Source: Aquiflexum lacus (lineage in GTDB: Bacteria; Bacteroidota; Bacteroidia; Cytophagales; Cyclobacteriaceae). From it: a stretch of 64,000 bases of DNA. The translations under genes and the position numbers were made by a program. Shown piece after piece: positions 16,047 through 25,385 of this stretch; the first letter of the stretch is position 1, and every line of letters begins with the position of its first letter. The notes under the pieces are model-generated. The model searched no databases. It saw only the letters and a list, made by a program, of their open reading frames with translations, and was not told the origin of the DNA. The stretch spans positions 186,001-250,000 of the forward strand of contig NZ_JABFHF010000002.1 in the NCBI RefSeq assembly GCF_015476655.1, read 5' to 3'.

Positions 16047-17021
16047 ATGAAGCCTGACCTCAAACAGATACAAGCACCCATAGCCACGGAGATGGAGGAA
16101 TTCGAGAAGAAATTCCGTGACTTTATGAAAAGTAAGGTCAAGTTGCTCGACCATATTACCAATTACATTGTCAGAAGGAAAGGTAAGCAGATGCGTCCAA
16201 TGTTTGTTTTTTTGACTGCAGGGGTCAGTGGAGGAATCCAAGAGTCATCTTACCGAGGTGCTGCACTGATTGAATTATTACATACTGCGACTTTGGTTCA
16301 TGATGACGTAGTGGATGATTCAAACTACAGGAGAGGGTTCTTTTCTGTAAATGCCTTGTGGAAAAATAAGATTGCCGTTTTGGTAGGGGATTACTTACTT
16401 TCAAGAGGCTTGCTATTGAGTGTAGACAATGGTGATTTTGATTTACTAAAGATAGTTTCCAATGCTGTAAGGGAAATGTCTGAGGGTGAATTGCTTCAGA
16501 TAGCCAAAGCCCGGAAACTCGATATCACCGAAGAAGTCTATTACACCATCATCAGGCAAAAGACTGCAAGCTTGATCGCTTCTTGTTGTGCAGTTGGCGC
16601 TGCTACTTCAGGGGCAAATGCTGAATTGATTGAGAAGATGAGGACTTTTGGTGAGAAGGTGGGTATGGCTTTTCAGATCAAAGATGACCTTTTTGATTAC
16701 GGGGAAGATGAAATCGGCAAGCCTGTTGGTATAGATATCAAAGAAAAAAAGATGACTTTACCCTTGATTTATGCCCTGAACAATGCTTCATGGCTGGACA
16801 AAAAGAAAATAATTTATCTTGTCCGAAACCGCAACGAGGATAAGAAATCGGTAAATGAAGTCATCGATTTTGTCAAGAAATCCGGAGGGCTTGATTATGC
16901 CAACAAAGTTATGACCCAATATTTCGACGAAGCCCTCAAAATACTAAACACCTTCCAGGAATCTGAATACAAGACTTCTTTGGAAGGATTGGTGAGGTAT
17001 ACGATTGAGCGGAAGAAGTGA
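16047..17021 (+). CDS. Polyprenyl diphosphate synthase (octaprenyl/solanesyl type)
   Basis: A 324-residue trans-prenyltransferase that extends farnesyl or geranyl diphosphate with isopentenyl diphosphate. The first Asp-rich motif is DDVVD (residues 86-90) in 'LVHDDVVDDSNYRRG' and the second is DDLFD (213-217) in 'FQIKDDLFDYGED'; the GKQMRP substrate motif is at 46-51. The ATG at 16047 is chosen because it gives the normal family N-terminus; an in-frame TTG 45 bases upstream would add residues with no family support. The product is probably the menaquinone side chain, an inference from lineage. Divergent from the acyltransferase gene. Confidence 0.9.
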   Translation: MKPDLKQIQAPIATEMEEFEKKFRDFMKSKVKLLDHITNYIVRRKGKQMRPMFVFLTAGVSGGIQESSYRGAALIELLHTATLVHDDVVDDSNYRRGFFSVNALWKNKIAVLVGDYLLSRGLLLSVDNGDFDLLKIVSNAVREMSEGELLQIAKARKLDITEEVYYTIIRQKTASLIASCCAVGAATSGANAELIEKMRTFGEKVGMAFQIKDDLFDYGEDEIGKPVGIDIKEKKMTLPLIYALNNASWLDKKKIIYLVRNRNEDKKSVNEVIDFVKKSGGLDYANKVMTQYFDEALKILNTFQESEYKTSLEGLVRYTIERKK

Positions 17022-17122
17022 AGTTAGGAAGAGAATGAATTGTCCGATGACGGATGACCGATGTTGGGTTGATGTAATCGGAAGGTTTGTCATTAGTGGT
17101 GGAGAAAATTGGCATTTACACC

Positions 17123-18355
17123 TCACTCCTCCAACAATCTCCTCACCAACTCCTCATGTTCGTCTACCCATTTGGTATAATATTCCCCTGTACCAGGCCC
17201 ATTGAATCCTGTGTGAATGTGCCTGACATTACCTTTTTTGTCTATGTAAATCAAGGTTGGGAAGGCGATTACTTTGTTGAGGGCGGGGATGGATTCAGAG
17301 GCTTTTTCTTTGTTGCTGACACCCGCAATGAGAAATGTGTATTCAGCACCTAATTTGTCAATGGACTTTTTTACTCGGTTACTTGCATACTCAAATTCAG
17401 GTTTGCTTTCAAATGCCAATCCTATGATTTCGATACCGCTTTCCTTGTTCTTATCGTACCATGGTGCCAGGAACTTTGTCTCATCCATACAATTTGGGCA
17501 CCAGGTTCCAAAGATCTGTACCAAAACCACTTTGCCTTGGAATTTTTCATCATCTATAGAAATCAGATTGCCATTCACATCGGGGAAAGAGAATGATAGT
17601 TTGTCATATCCTTCCTTCAAATAATTCAGAGCGTAGGAATTTGAAAGTTCGAAATCTTCATTTCTGACGGATTGAAATGATTCTCTTACCCTAGGACCAC
17701 TTCTAAATGTGCCTGAAATGGATCCGTCTTCCTCGATTTCTCCTTTGAATAAAAACAGGTGACTGCCGTCAAATGCACTTAACTGAAAGGTATTGCCGCT
17801 GACATTTCCTTCGAGATATCGGTAATCCCCCAATTCGGTCAGAAATGTCCCTGTCAGTTTATTGCCTTGTTGGGTAAAAAGCGCTACGGCATCATATTTT
17901 TCACCGTTTTCTTTCTCAAATACTGTTTTCCATTTTCCCGAAAAAACTGTTTCAGGTTGATTGGTAACTTCAAACCTTGTAGTGCCTTTTGACCGATTGG
18001 CTTGAAAAGGGATGCGGTAATCTGTGGACGTGTTTTTTACAAAAACTCCTTCCAATTCATCAGCGCTGATGAATTTTGCCTTTATTTCGGAGTCAAATAT
18101 CCCCATGGTGACTTTTAGGGAATCTCCTAAGATTTCCACTTCATCGTAAGTCAAAACCTCCTCAGCATTGTAAACTTCCATCACCCATTTTTCAGCGGAT
18201 CGGGTAAAGCCGAATCCAAATGGCAATTGGTCCTGACCGATATCAAGTTGGACATCCCATTTTCCTGAAAGTTTGATAAGTCCTTCTGATTTCCCAGTGC
18301 AGCCGATCACTAAAGCCAATATAGTCGGCCATAAAAGATGTTGACAAATTTTCAT
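17123..18355 (-). CDS. TlpA-family thiol:disulfide oxidoreductase lipoprotein
   Basis: A 410-residue exported lipoprotein: signal segment with lipobox L-V-I-G-C (Cys19), a long N-terminal beta-rich region (about 25-250) without a sure family match, then a thioredoxin-fold TlpA domain. The active site is C-P-N-C (Cys286 and Cys289) in 'FGTWCPNCMDE', and the cis-proline is Pro366 in 'AFPTLIY'. Such proteins are periplasm-facing reductants for cytochrome maturation or general disulfide handling; the N-terminal domain may set the partner. It is convergent with the polyprenyl synthase gene across a 100-bp spacer. Confidence 0.85.
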   Translation of the reverse strand: MKICQHLLWPTILALVIGCTGKSEGLIKLSGKWDVQLDIGQDQLPFGFGFTRSAEKWVMEVYNAEEVLTYDEVEILGDSLKVTMGIFDSEIKAKFISADELEGVFVKNTSTDYRIPFQANRSKGTTRFEVTNQPETVFSGKWKTVFEKENGEKYDAVALFTQQGNKLTGTFLTELGDYRYLEGNVSGNTFQLSAFDGSHLFLFKGEIEEDGSISGTFRSGPRVRESFQSVRNEDFELSNSYALNYLKEGYDKLSFSFPDVNGNLISIDDEKFQGKVVLVQIFGTWCPNCMDETKFLAPWYDKNKESGIEIIGLAFESKPEFEYASNRVKKSIDKLGAEYTFLIAGVSNKEKASESIPALNKVIAFPTLIYIDKKGNVRHIHTGFNGPGTGEYYTKWVDEHEELVRRLLEE

Positions 18356-18781
18356 TAATTATGGTTTATAAGAAGTCAAAGTTGGTTCTAGTTTGGAATA
18401 AAACCTACAGGTTTTGTGTGGTAAATTCAAAATTTGATTTGAATGGTTCAAATCTGGGTTTTCAGAACAGTTTTAGATTAAAAAGAAATATTAACAACAA
18501 TTCAGAATGATTAATGAACATTGCAATGGCCAAAATTGTCAGTAATGACCCATGAGTGAATAATTTTGGGAAAATCCCCCACCTTTTCCCGAGCCTTGTA
18601 AAAATCCAAACAAAAGATTCTCTGAATACAGATATTTTGGCTCAAAATCCCAATTTTTAGTTGATTTGAATAGCTTTTTCCATACCCATTTCCATATCTC
18701 AATAGGTTGACCTTCAAATAAATTAAATTGAATTTTTTGATAATTCTTTGTGATAATTCAAACTTTTGGATAGATTTAACA
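18356..18781. other. AT-rich spacer upstream of the dcw cluster, no supported gene
   Basis: The divergent spacer between the TlpA-like gene and mraZ is about 510 bp long. A 68-codon minus-strand frame exists near 18511-18717 but has no family likeness, coding-like bias or overlapping context and is not called. The proximal 85 bp hold the MraZ boxes and -7 element; the distal part presumably holds the TlpA promoter, but no clear TAnnTTTG was identified for it. Confidence 0.6.
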
Positions 18782-18809
18782 AAAAGTGGAGAAAAGTGGG
18801 GAAAAGTGG
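18782..18809 (+). promoter_or_regulatory. Three MraZ-type boxes (AAAAGTGG repeated every 10 bp)
   Basis: AAAAGTGG occurs at 18782-18789, 18792-18799 and 18802-18809, giving GTGG(A/G/T) repeats with an exact 10-bp period, one helical turn. MraZ is known to bind direct TGGGN or AAAGTG-type repeats in front of its own operon in E. coli and mollicutes. The third box lies where a TTTG -33 element would be expected for the downstream -7 box, so MraZ binding should directly affect RNA polymerase. Confidence 0.75.
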
Positions 18810-18831
18810 TGGATTGTGTAATTGCTTTTCT

Positions 18832-18839
18832 TACTTTTG
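18832..18839 (+). promoter_or_regulatory. -7 element TACTTTTG of the mraZ/dcw promoter
   Basis: Exact match to TAnnTTTG, 27 bases before the mraZ ATG, predicting a leader of roughly 20-25 nt. No TTTG -33 box is found 19-20 bases upstream; that position is inside the third AAAAGTGG box (GTGG). Confidence 0.65.
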
Positions 18840-18866
18840 TGTTTGACGTAAACTCAAGATAAGCCC

Positions 18867-19307
18867 ATGGGAATGTTCAACAGCCGGTATGAATGCAAAG
18901 TCGACGCCAAAGGACGTCTGGCATTGCCTGCCAAAATTAAGGCGGCAATACCCGATTCCAATGGTGATCAGCTCATTCTGCGGTTTGGAGACGATGGATG
19001 TCTTGCGTTGTACACCCAAGTAGAATTTAAAAAACTATTGCATCAGATCAACTCACTTTCGGACCGTGACCCCATTCAAAGGAGGATCAAGAGAGGTTTT
19101 TTTGAAAGTATGACTGATGTGGAGCTGGACAATGCAGGCCGTTTTTTGATCCCGAAAGTATTTCTACAGCGGGCAGGCATAGACAAAGATGCCATTATTT
19201 TGGGTGTAGGTTCTTTTATAGAAATATGGAGTCCTGAGAAATTCGAAGCCAATTCAATCAATGATCAGGATGAGTTGTCAAGCTTGATGGATCAATATTT
19301 ATCCTGA
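18867..19307 (+). CDS. mraZ: Transcriptional regulator MraZ
   Basis: A 146-residue double-AbrB-fold protein. Each half has the DNA-binding signature: 'ECKVDAKGRLALPAKIK' (about residues 9-25) and 'VELDNAGRFLIPKVFLQRAGI' (about 88-108), with the conserved D-x-(A/K)-G-R core. MraZ forms ring-shaped oligomers in other bacteria and controls the dcw cluster from the repeats upstream. The ATG is chosen for the usual 'M(G)MF.S.YE(C)K' start. The stop is followed two bases later by the rsmH start. Confidence 0.95.
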   Translation: MGMFNSRYECKVDAKGRLALPAKIKAAIPDSNGDQLILRFGDDGCLALYTQVEFKKLLHQINSLSDRDPIQRRIKRGFFESMTDVELDNAGRFLIPKVFLQRAGIDKDAIILGVGSFIEIWSPEKFEANSINDQDELSSLMDQYLS

Positions 19308-19309
19308 TT

Positions 19310-20215
19310 ATGACAGCGCAACAATATCATATACCGGTGATGCTTGGACCTTGCATTGAAGGCTTGGCCATTGATCCTAATGGAATATACGTGGACCTGA
19401 CATTCGGTGGAGGGGGACATTCGAGAGAGATATTGAAGCAATTGGATAAAGGTCATTTGTATGGATTTGATCAGGATTCCGATGCTGAGGCCAATATACC
19501 TGATGATGATAAGTTCACATTTATTCAGGCCAATTTTAGAGATTTCAGGAAATACCTGAGGTTGTATGGGGTTCAGCAGGTGGATGGTATTCTGGCTGAT
19601 TTGGGGATTTCTTCCCATCAGATAGATGAGCCTACAAGAGGGTTTTCAACACGATTTGAAGGGGACTTGGATATGCGGATGAGTTCAGGGATGGATATTA
19701 GTGCGAAAGAGGTTTTGAACACTTGTGAGGAATCAAAGCTTCATAAGATTTTTGGTATTTATGGAGAGATCAAAAATGCCAAAACACTAGCTCAGGCAGT
19801 GGTATCCGAAAGGACCATGAAACCTTTTTCTACAACGGAGGGCTTCAAGGAACTTTTGAAGCGCTTTGCGCCAAGAGGGAAAGAATATAAATATTTCGCA
19901 CAGGTATTTCAGGCCTTAAGAATTGAAGTGAATGATGAAATGGGTGCTTTGGAAGATATGCTCAAACAGACCGTAGACGCTTTGAAGCCAGAAGGAAGAT
20001 TGGTAATCATGAGCTATCATTCTTTGGAAGACCGATTGGTTAAGAATTTTCTGGCCAAAGGGAAATTCCAAGGTGATGTGGAAAAGGATTTTTACGGAAA
20101 TCTGATAAGACCATTGGAACCGGTAACGAGAAAGGCATTGATAGCAAGCCCGGAAGAAATCCAGCAGAATAACCGAGCTAGAAGTGCAAAGTTGAGAATT
20201 GCAAAAAAATTATAA
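19310..20215 (+). CDS. rsmH: 16S rRNA (cytosine1402-N4)-methyltransferase RsmH
   Basis: A 301-residue SAM-dependent methyltransferase. 'YHIPVMLGPCIEGL' is the usual start, 'VDLTFGGGGHSREIL' is the SAM-binding motif I, 'ADLGISSHQIDEPTRGFSTRFEGDLDMRM' is the family signature and 'IMSYHSLEDRLVKNF' the conserved C-terminal motif. It modifies C1402 in the ribosomal P site. Position after mraZ is the standard order of the cluster, and the next gene starts three bases after the stop. Confidence 0.96.
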   Translation: MTAQQYHIPVMLGPCIEGLAIDPNGIYVDLTFGGGGHSREILKQLDKGHLYGFDQDSDAEANIPDDDKFTFIQANFRDFRKYLRLYGVQQVDGILADLGISSHQIDEPTRGFSTRFEGDLDMRMSSGMDISAKEVLNTCEESKLHKIFGIYGEIKNAKTLAQAVVSERTMKPFSTTEGFKELLKRFAPRGKEYKYFAQVFQALRIEVNDEMGALEDMLKQTVDALKPEGRLVIMSYHSLEDRLVKNFLAKGKFQGDVEKDFYGNLIRPLEPVTRKALIASPEEIQQNNRARSAKLRIAKKL

Positions 20216-20217
20216 AT

Positions 20218-20598
20218 ATGAGCCAGAACACTTTTAAGAAAAAAATCAAGAAAGGATCTTCTTCAAAGGGGAGTGGTAAAAACATATTTAGTCTGATTGA
20301 AGAAAAGCTGAATGTGACCGGGATATTGGGAGAGGGAGTGCCGGTTCATTTCGCACCTCCGTTTTTCTATGCGGCGATGTTGGCATTGATATATATATGG
20401 AGTAATCACCGTGCGGAAAATATGATCCGTAAGATCGAGATTACCCAACAGGAAGTGGAAGATATCAGGGCGGATGTCACCACTTTGGAAGCAGAGTACA
20501 TGCTGAGTAGCAAACAATCGGAAGTGGCCAAAAAGATTGCTCCTTTGGGAATTGTCGAAATCAATGAGCCACCCATGAAAATCAAAATGAAAAAGTGA
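20218..20598 (+). CDS. ftsL: FtsL-like cell division protein
   Basis: A 126-residue bitopic membrane protein: Lys/Ser-rich cytoplasmic N-terminus (1-20), one hydrophobic segment (about 48-62, 'FFYAAMLALIYIWS') and a periplasmic helix with coiled-coil character ('RKIEITQQEVEDIRADVTTLEAEYML'). The sequence is poorly conserved, as for all FtsL, so the call relies on topology and position between rsmH and ftsI. In other bacteria FtsL joins FtsQ and FtsB to activate FtsW-FtsI. Its stop overlaps the GTG start of ftsI. Confidence 0.8.
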   Translation: MSQNTFKKKIKKGSSSKGSGKNIFSLIEEKLNVTGILGEGVPVHFAPPFFYAAMLALIYIWSNHRAENMIRKIEITQQEVEDIRADVTTLEAEYMLSSKQSEVAKKIAPLGIVEINEPPMKIKMKK

Positions 20599-22709
20599 AT
20601 ATAAAACGTTCCATAGTACTGCGTGTGAGGATTGCCTTCATTTTGGTGGCCTTATTTGCCGGGGCAATCTTTTATAGGATTGTCCATTTGCAGTTTGTGG
20701 AGGGCGATAAATGGCAAGCAAAATCAGAAACCTTGAATTTTCAGTTCCGTCAGGTCAGCGCTACGAGGGGGAATATTTATGCTGCGGACGGAAGTCTTTT
20801 GGCTACAAGCCTTCCTTTTTATAGGGTAGTTCTTGACCCCTTAGTAGCGAAACAGGATGTTTTTGCATCGGGTATTGATTCCTTGTCTTTTTTACTTTCA
20901 TCCTATTACAAAGATAAGTCTGCTGACTCCTATAAAAGATTGATCAAAGATGCTCGCTCTAGTGGAAAAAGATATGTCATTCTAAACCGTGGACAGATTG
21001 GCTACCAGGATATGCAAAAAATGTCCAGGTGGCCGATTTTTAGAAAAGGTCGGATGGGTGGCGGAGTCATTTTCGAAAAAGTGGAAAAAAGATACCGTCC
21101 CTTCAACAACTTGGCCAGCAGAACAGTGGGATTTGTCAATGAAGATAAATATGGTGCCGGCATAGAATACAGTTTCAATGAATATTTGGAGGGTAAAAAC
21201 GGAAAGGCTTTGTTTCAAAGAATTGCAGGAGGGTCATGGAAACCAGTTTTTGATGCGGAAGATATCAAACCGGATGATGGATTTGATATCCTGACCACAT
21301 TAGATGTCAACATTCAGGATGTAGCCGAATCTGCCTTGCTCAGACAATTGAAAGAGAAGGATGCGGCATTTGGGTCGGTCATTGTCATGGAGGTAGCTAC
21401 GGGTCACATCAAAGCAATTGCCAATCTTCAAAAAAACAGTGGCGGATATGGATATGGAGAAAACTACAATTTTGCCATTGGTGATCAGGGGCTTACTGAG
21501 CCGGGGTCTACATTCAAGCTCCTTTCTATAATGGCTTTATTGGAAGAAGGTAAAATCAATCTAAAGGATACTGTCGACACTGGAAATGGGACATATAGAT
21601 TTTATGACAGGAACATGAATGATGTCAAGATAGGTGGTTATGGTAAAATCACTATTCAGGAAGCCTTTGAGAAGTCCTCCAATGTGGGAATTTCTAAACT
21701 GGTTGAGGAACAGTTTGGAAAGAATCCTACGAAATTCGTCTCCTATATCGAAAAAGCCGGATTGGATAAACCAATGGATTTTCAATTGAGAGGCGAGGGA
21801 GTTCCCTATTTTAAAAAGCCGGGAGAAAAAAACTGGTACGGTACCACCCTTCCTTGGATGTCCATCGGGTATGAGGCAAAACTGACCCCTTTACACACTT
21901 TGACTTTGTATAATGCTGTTGCCAACAATGGTAAAATGGTTAAACCAATGATAGTTCAGGCAGTAGTCAGGGGCAACCAAATCGAAAAAAGATACCAAAC
22001 TGAGGTTTTACGCAAAAGCATTGCATCCAACAAAACAATCCAACAGATGCAGGAACTTTTGGAAGGAGTGGTCAAAAACGGTACGGCCAAAAATGTCTAC
22101 AACAAGGAATATAAAATAGCAGGCAAAACCGGCACTGCACAGAAGTTAATTGACGGGAGATACTCCCAAAGGTATTACACCTCATTTGCAGGGTACTTTC
22201 CTGCGGACAACCCCAAATATTCTGCCATTGTAGTGATCGATAGTCCTAAGGGATTTGCAGCTTATGGAGGAGATATTTCAGCTCCTGTATTCAAGGAAAT
22301 TGCTGATAAAATCTATTCTCAGGATTTGGAACTAAATAATAAGGCGAATGAAGACACCTTTGTTGCTTCTACTTCCAGTGAGGGTTTTCCATACATTCAG
22401 GCGGGAAAAGTAGATGAACTACAAATGATCTGCAACCGATTTGGGATTTCTAATCATGTGAACGGAGAGTTTACAGACAGTTTTGTAAAGTCTTCTGCAC
22501 AGCATAAAGCCATATTATGGAGAGCCAATAAAACTGATGCACCCACAGTTCCGGATGTAGCAGGGATGTCTCTGAGAGATGCCTTGTATGTATTGGAAAA
22601 CAAAGGATTGAGAGTGGTCTATCAAGGTAAAGGGAGGGTGAAAGGACAATCAATTTCTCCCGGTTCTACAGTTGGCACTGGTAATGTAATTAATCTGGTT
22701 TTGGGATGA
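20595..22709 (+). CDS. ftsI: Division-specific peptidoglycan transpeptidase FtsI (PBP3) with C-terminal PASTA domain
   Basis: A 704-residue class B penicillin-binding protein: membrane anchor (about 9-30), dimerisation/pedestal domain with 'SATRGNIYAADGSLLA', and transpeptidase domain with S-T-F-K (Ser305 to Lys308), S-x-N (361-363) and K-T-G (511-513). A single PASTA domain occupies about 645-704 ('MSLRDALYVLENKGLRVVYQGKG'). It crosslinks septal peptidoglycan with FtsW. The start is GTG inside the ATG-AAA-AAG-TGA end of ftsL, a 4-base overlap. The PASTA tail is usual for Bacteroidota but absent from E. coli PBP3. Confidence 0.95.
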   Translation: MNIKRSIVLRVRIAFILVALFAGAIFYRIVHLQFVEGDKWQAKSETLNFQFRQVSATRGNIYAADGSLLATSLPFYRVVLDPLVAKQDVFASGIDSLSFLLSSYYKDKSADSYKRLIKDARSSGKRYVILNRGQIGYQDMQKMSRWPIFRKGRMGGGVIFEKVEKRYRPFNNLASRTVGFVNEDKYGAGIEYSFNEYLEGKNGKALFQRIAGGSWKPVFDAEDIKPDDGFDILTTLDVNIQDVAESALLRQLKEKDAAFGSVIVMEVATGHIKAIANLQKNSGGYGYGENYNFAIGDQGLTEPGSTFKLLSIMALLEEGKINLKDTVDTGNGTYRFYDRNMNDVKIGGYGKITIQEAFEKSSNVGISKLVEEQFGKNPTKFVSYIEKAGLDKPMDFQLRGEGVPYFKKPGEKNWYGTTLPWMSIGYEAKLTPLHTLTLYNAVANNGKMVKPMIVQAVVRGNQIEKRYQTEVLRKSIASNKTIQQMQELLEGVVKNGTAKNVYNKEYKIAGKTGTAQKLIDGRYSQRYYTSFAGYFPADNPKYSAIVVIDSPKGFAAYGGDISAPVFKEIADKIYSQDLELNNKANEDTFVASTSSEGFPYIQAGKVDELQMICNRFGISNHVNGEFTDSFVKSSAQHKAILWRANKTDAPTVPDVAGMSLRDALYVLENKGLRVVYQGKGRVKGQSISPGSTVGTGNVINLVLG

Positions 22710-24172
22710 TGAAAGCACTTCAGGACATATTGTACAAAGTATCCTTAACCTCCACTATCGGAGACATGGGTATTGGTATCGAGGCCATAGCCTTTGACAG
22801 TAGGAAGGTGGAGGAAGGAGTAGTCTTTGTCGCGGTAAAAGGAACAAAATCCGATGGGCATGTTTTCATTGAAAAAGCAATTGAAAAAGGAGCAGTAGCT
22901 ATTGTCTGCGAGCAAATGCCAGAAAAGACACAAGCAGGTGTCACTTATGTACAGGTTTTGGATTCTTCCAAAGCTTTGGGCATCATGGCGGCAAATTATT
23001 ATGAACATCCATCTGAAAAGTTGAAGTTGGTGGCAGTGACTGGAACCAATGGTAAAACCACCACTGTCACCCTTCTTTATCAGTTGTTTATGGAAATGGG
23101 ATACCATGTGGGATTATTATCCACTGTGGAAAATAAAATACATGAGAAGACCATTCCTTCGACTCATACCACACCTGATTCTCTGCAAATACAGCAATTG
23201 CTGCAGCAAATGGTAGCATCAGGATGTACCCATTGCTTTATGGAGGCGAGTTCTCATGCTATTGTACAGCAAAGGACTTCAGGGCTGAATTTTACAGGAG
23301 CCTTGTTCACCAATATCAGCCATGATCATTTGGATTATCATGGCTCATTTGATGAATATATCAAAGCCAAAAAATTGTTGTTTGATGGCTTGTCCAAAGA
23401 AGCATTTGCGCTGATCAATGCCGATGATAAAAGAGGGCAAGTGATGCTTCAAAACTGTAAAGCTTCTCATCAGACTTTCGGGCTGAAATTTCCTGCAGAA
23501 TTCAAAGGGAAAATACTTTCCAATACCCTTGAGGGCTTAGAGCTTGAAATCAACAACAGACAGGTATGGTTCCGAATGATAGGTCAGTTTAATGCTTACA
23601 ACCTTTTAGGAGTTTTTGGAACCGCTGTTCTCCTTGGGGAAGAGGAGGAAGAAGTCCTGATGCAATTATCCAAAGTTCAGGGGGCTCAAGGAAGATTTGA
23701 TAAGCTATCACTATTTGGAATTACAGCGATTGTGGATTATGCCCATACCCCCGATGCGCTTGAAAATGTACTCAAAACCATTCAGGGTGTAAGGACGGGT
23801 GGTGAACAGGTGATCACTGTAGTGGGCTGTGGAGGAAACAGAGACAAAACCAAAAGACCCATCATGGCGAAGATAGCCACGCAGTTTTCTGACAAGGTGA
23901 TCCTAACTTCTGATAACCCTAGAGATGAAGAACCAATGGACATCCTCAGAGAAATGGAGGCAGGTGTGAATCCTGTTGATTTCAAAAAAACATTGGTGAT
24001 AGCGGATAGAAGAGAGGCTATCAAAACCGCTGGAGTCATGGCGAAAAAGGGGGACATCATCCTTGTGGCCGGTAAGGGCCATGAAACTTACCAAGAAATA
24101 AAAGGAGTTAAGTACCCTTTTGATGACCGTGAAGTGGTCGGTGAAATGCTCAATCTGTTGAATAAAAACTGA
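22706..24172 (+). CDS. murE: UDP-N-acetylmuramoyl-L-alanyl-D-glutamate--2,6-diaminopimelate ligase
   Basis: A 488-residue Mur ligase. ATP-binding motif [10 protein letters not shown] at residues 111-120; the substrate-selecting motif D-N-P-R is at 403-406. DNPR is the marker of meso-diaminopimelate-adding MurE, in contrast to lysine-adding enzymes, so the peptidoglycan should contain meso-DAP. Adds the third residue of the stem peptide in the cytosol. Start overlaps ftsI by four bases (ATGA); a second ATG three bases later is equally possible. Confidence 0.96.
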   Translation: MMKALQDILYKVSLTSTIGDMGIGIEAIAFDSRKVEEGVVFVAVKGTKSDGHVFIEKAIEKGAVAIVCEQMPEKTQAGVTYVQVLDSSKALGIMAANYYEHPSEKLKLVAVTGTNGKTTTVTLLYQLFMEMGYHVGLLSTVENKIHEKTIPSTHTTPDSLQIQQLLQQMVASGCTHCFMEASSHAIVQQRTSGLNFTGALFTNISHDHLDYHGSFDEYIKAKKLLFDGLSKEAFALINADDKRGQVMLQNCKASHQTFGLKFPAEFKGKILSNTLEGLELEINNRQVWFRMIGQFNAYNLLGVFGTAVLLGEEEEEVLMQLSKVQGAQGRFDKLSLFGITAIVDYAHTPDALENVLKTIQGVRTGGEQVITVVGCGGNRDKTKRPIMAKIATQFSDKVILTSDNPRDEEPMDILREMEAGVNPVDFKKTLVIADRREAIKTAGVMAKKGDIILVAGKGHETYQEIKGVKYPFDDREVVGEMLNLLNKN

Positions 24173-24173
24173 T

Positions 24174-25385
24174 ATGTTATATCCTATTTTTGACTATTTG
24201 GACAGTGTATTGGATATTCCGGGAACCGGGGTTTTCCGTTATATCTCTTTTCGGGCCGGAATGGCAGCGCTTTTTTCTTTGATCATTACCATCACATTCG
24301 GAAAAAAGATTATCAATTGGATCAGAGGCAAACAAATCGGTGAGAGTGTCAGAGACTTGGGGCTTGAAGGTCAAACAGAGAAAAAAGGCACTCCAACCAT
24401 GGGTGGCATGATGATGATTGCAGGGATAATCATTCCTACACTCCTTTTTGCCAATGTCAACAATGTCTATATCATTTTATTATTGATTACTACCATTTGG
24501 CTTGGTGCCATAGGTTTCATTGATGATTATATCAAAGTATTCCAAAAGAACAAAGACGGACTTGCCGGCAGATTTAAGATTGTTGGCCAAATAGTCATTG
24601 GAGTGATAGTTGGAGCTACGCTTTATTTCCACGAAGGAGTCGTTGTCAGGGAGTTCACTAATCCTGTTTCTATTGAGGAGGGGGTAGTGGAAACTCCAGC
24701 CTATCGGGATGTGAAAAGTGCAAAAACGACCATCCCATTTATGAAAAACAATGAATTGAATTATGAAACGTTTTTGGGTTTTCTTGGAGAAAACCTCACA
24801 CCGGTTTTATATATTCTTTTAGTGACATTTATCATCACAGCAATTTCCAATGGAGCTAATATCACAGATGGTATAGACGGTTTGGCGGCAGGAACTTCAG
24901 CTATTATTGGTCTCACTATAGCAATTTTTGCCTATATATCCGGTAATGCTATTTTCTCACAGTATCTGAATGTCATGTTTATACCCAACTCCGGTGAGCT
25001 AGTAATATTCTGTGCTGCATTTGTGGGGGCTTGTGTGGGATTCCTTTGGTACAATGCCTTTCCTGCGCAGGTGTTTATGGGAGATACAGGAAGTTTGATG
25101 TTGGGAGGTGTGATTGCGGTGCTTTCACTGACTCTGAGAAAGGAATTGCTTTTGCCTTTACTGTGCGGGATTTTTCTTATAGAGAATGTATCGGTGATCA
25201 TGCAGGTCAGCTATTTCAAATACACCAGAAAAAAATATGGTGAAGGGCGGAGAATATTTCTGATGTCGCCACTGCACCATCATTACCAAAAGAAAAATAT
25301 ACATGAAGCCAAGATAGTGACAAGGTTCTGGATTGTTGGAATCCTATTGGCCATCATCACTTTGGCAACATTGAAATTGAGATAA
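24174..25385 (+). CDS. mraY: Phospho-N-acetylmuramoyl-pentapeptide transferase MraY
   Basis: A 403-residue integral membrane enzyme that moves phospho-MurNAc-pentapeptide to undecaprenyl phosphate, making lipid I. Signatures: '[10 protein letters not shown]' (about 74-83), '[12 protein letters not shown]' with the catalytic Asp pair, '[12 protein letters not shown]' and '[12 protein letters not shown]', plus '[11 protein letters not shown]' near the end. It is about 40 residues longer than the E. coli enzyme because of an extra loop after 'YFHEG', a normal trait of Bacteroidota. One base separates its start from the murE stop. Confidence 0.96.
   Translation: MLYPIFDYLDSVLDIPGTGVFRYISFRAGMAALFSLIITITFGKKIINWIRGKQIGESVRDLGLEGQTEKKGTPTMGGMMMIAGIIIPTLLFANVNNVYIILLLITTIWLGAIGFIDDYIKVFQKNKDGLAGRFKIVGQIVIGVIVGATLYFHEGVVVREFTNPVSIEEGVVETPAYRDVKSAKTTIPFMKNNELNYETFLGFLGENLTPVLYILLVTFIITAISNGANITDGIDGLAAGTSAIIGLTIAIFAYISGNAIFSQYLNVMFIPNSGELVIFCAAFVGACVGFLWYNAFPAQVFMGDTGSLMLGGVIAVLSLTLRKELLLPLLCGIFLIENVSVIMQVSYFKYTRKKYGEGRRIFLMSPLHHHYQKKNIHEAKIVTRFWIVGILLAIITLATLKLR

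Noticed and set aside
17044-17064. Period-7 run CCGATGA-CGGATGA-CCGATGT after the polyprenyl synthase gene
   Set aside because: Three imperfect units are too few to call a CRISPR or functional repeat; likely low-complexity remnant.
18511-18717. 68-codon minus-strand frame in the spacer upstream of mraZ
   Set aside because: No family likeness and no supporting context; the composition is that of random AT-rich sequence.
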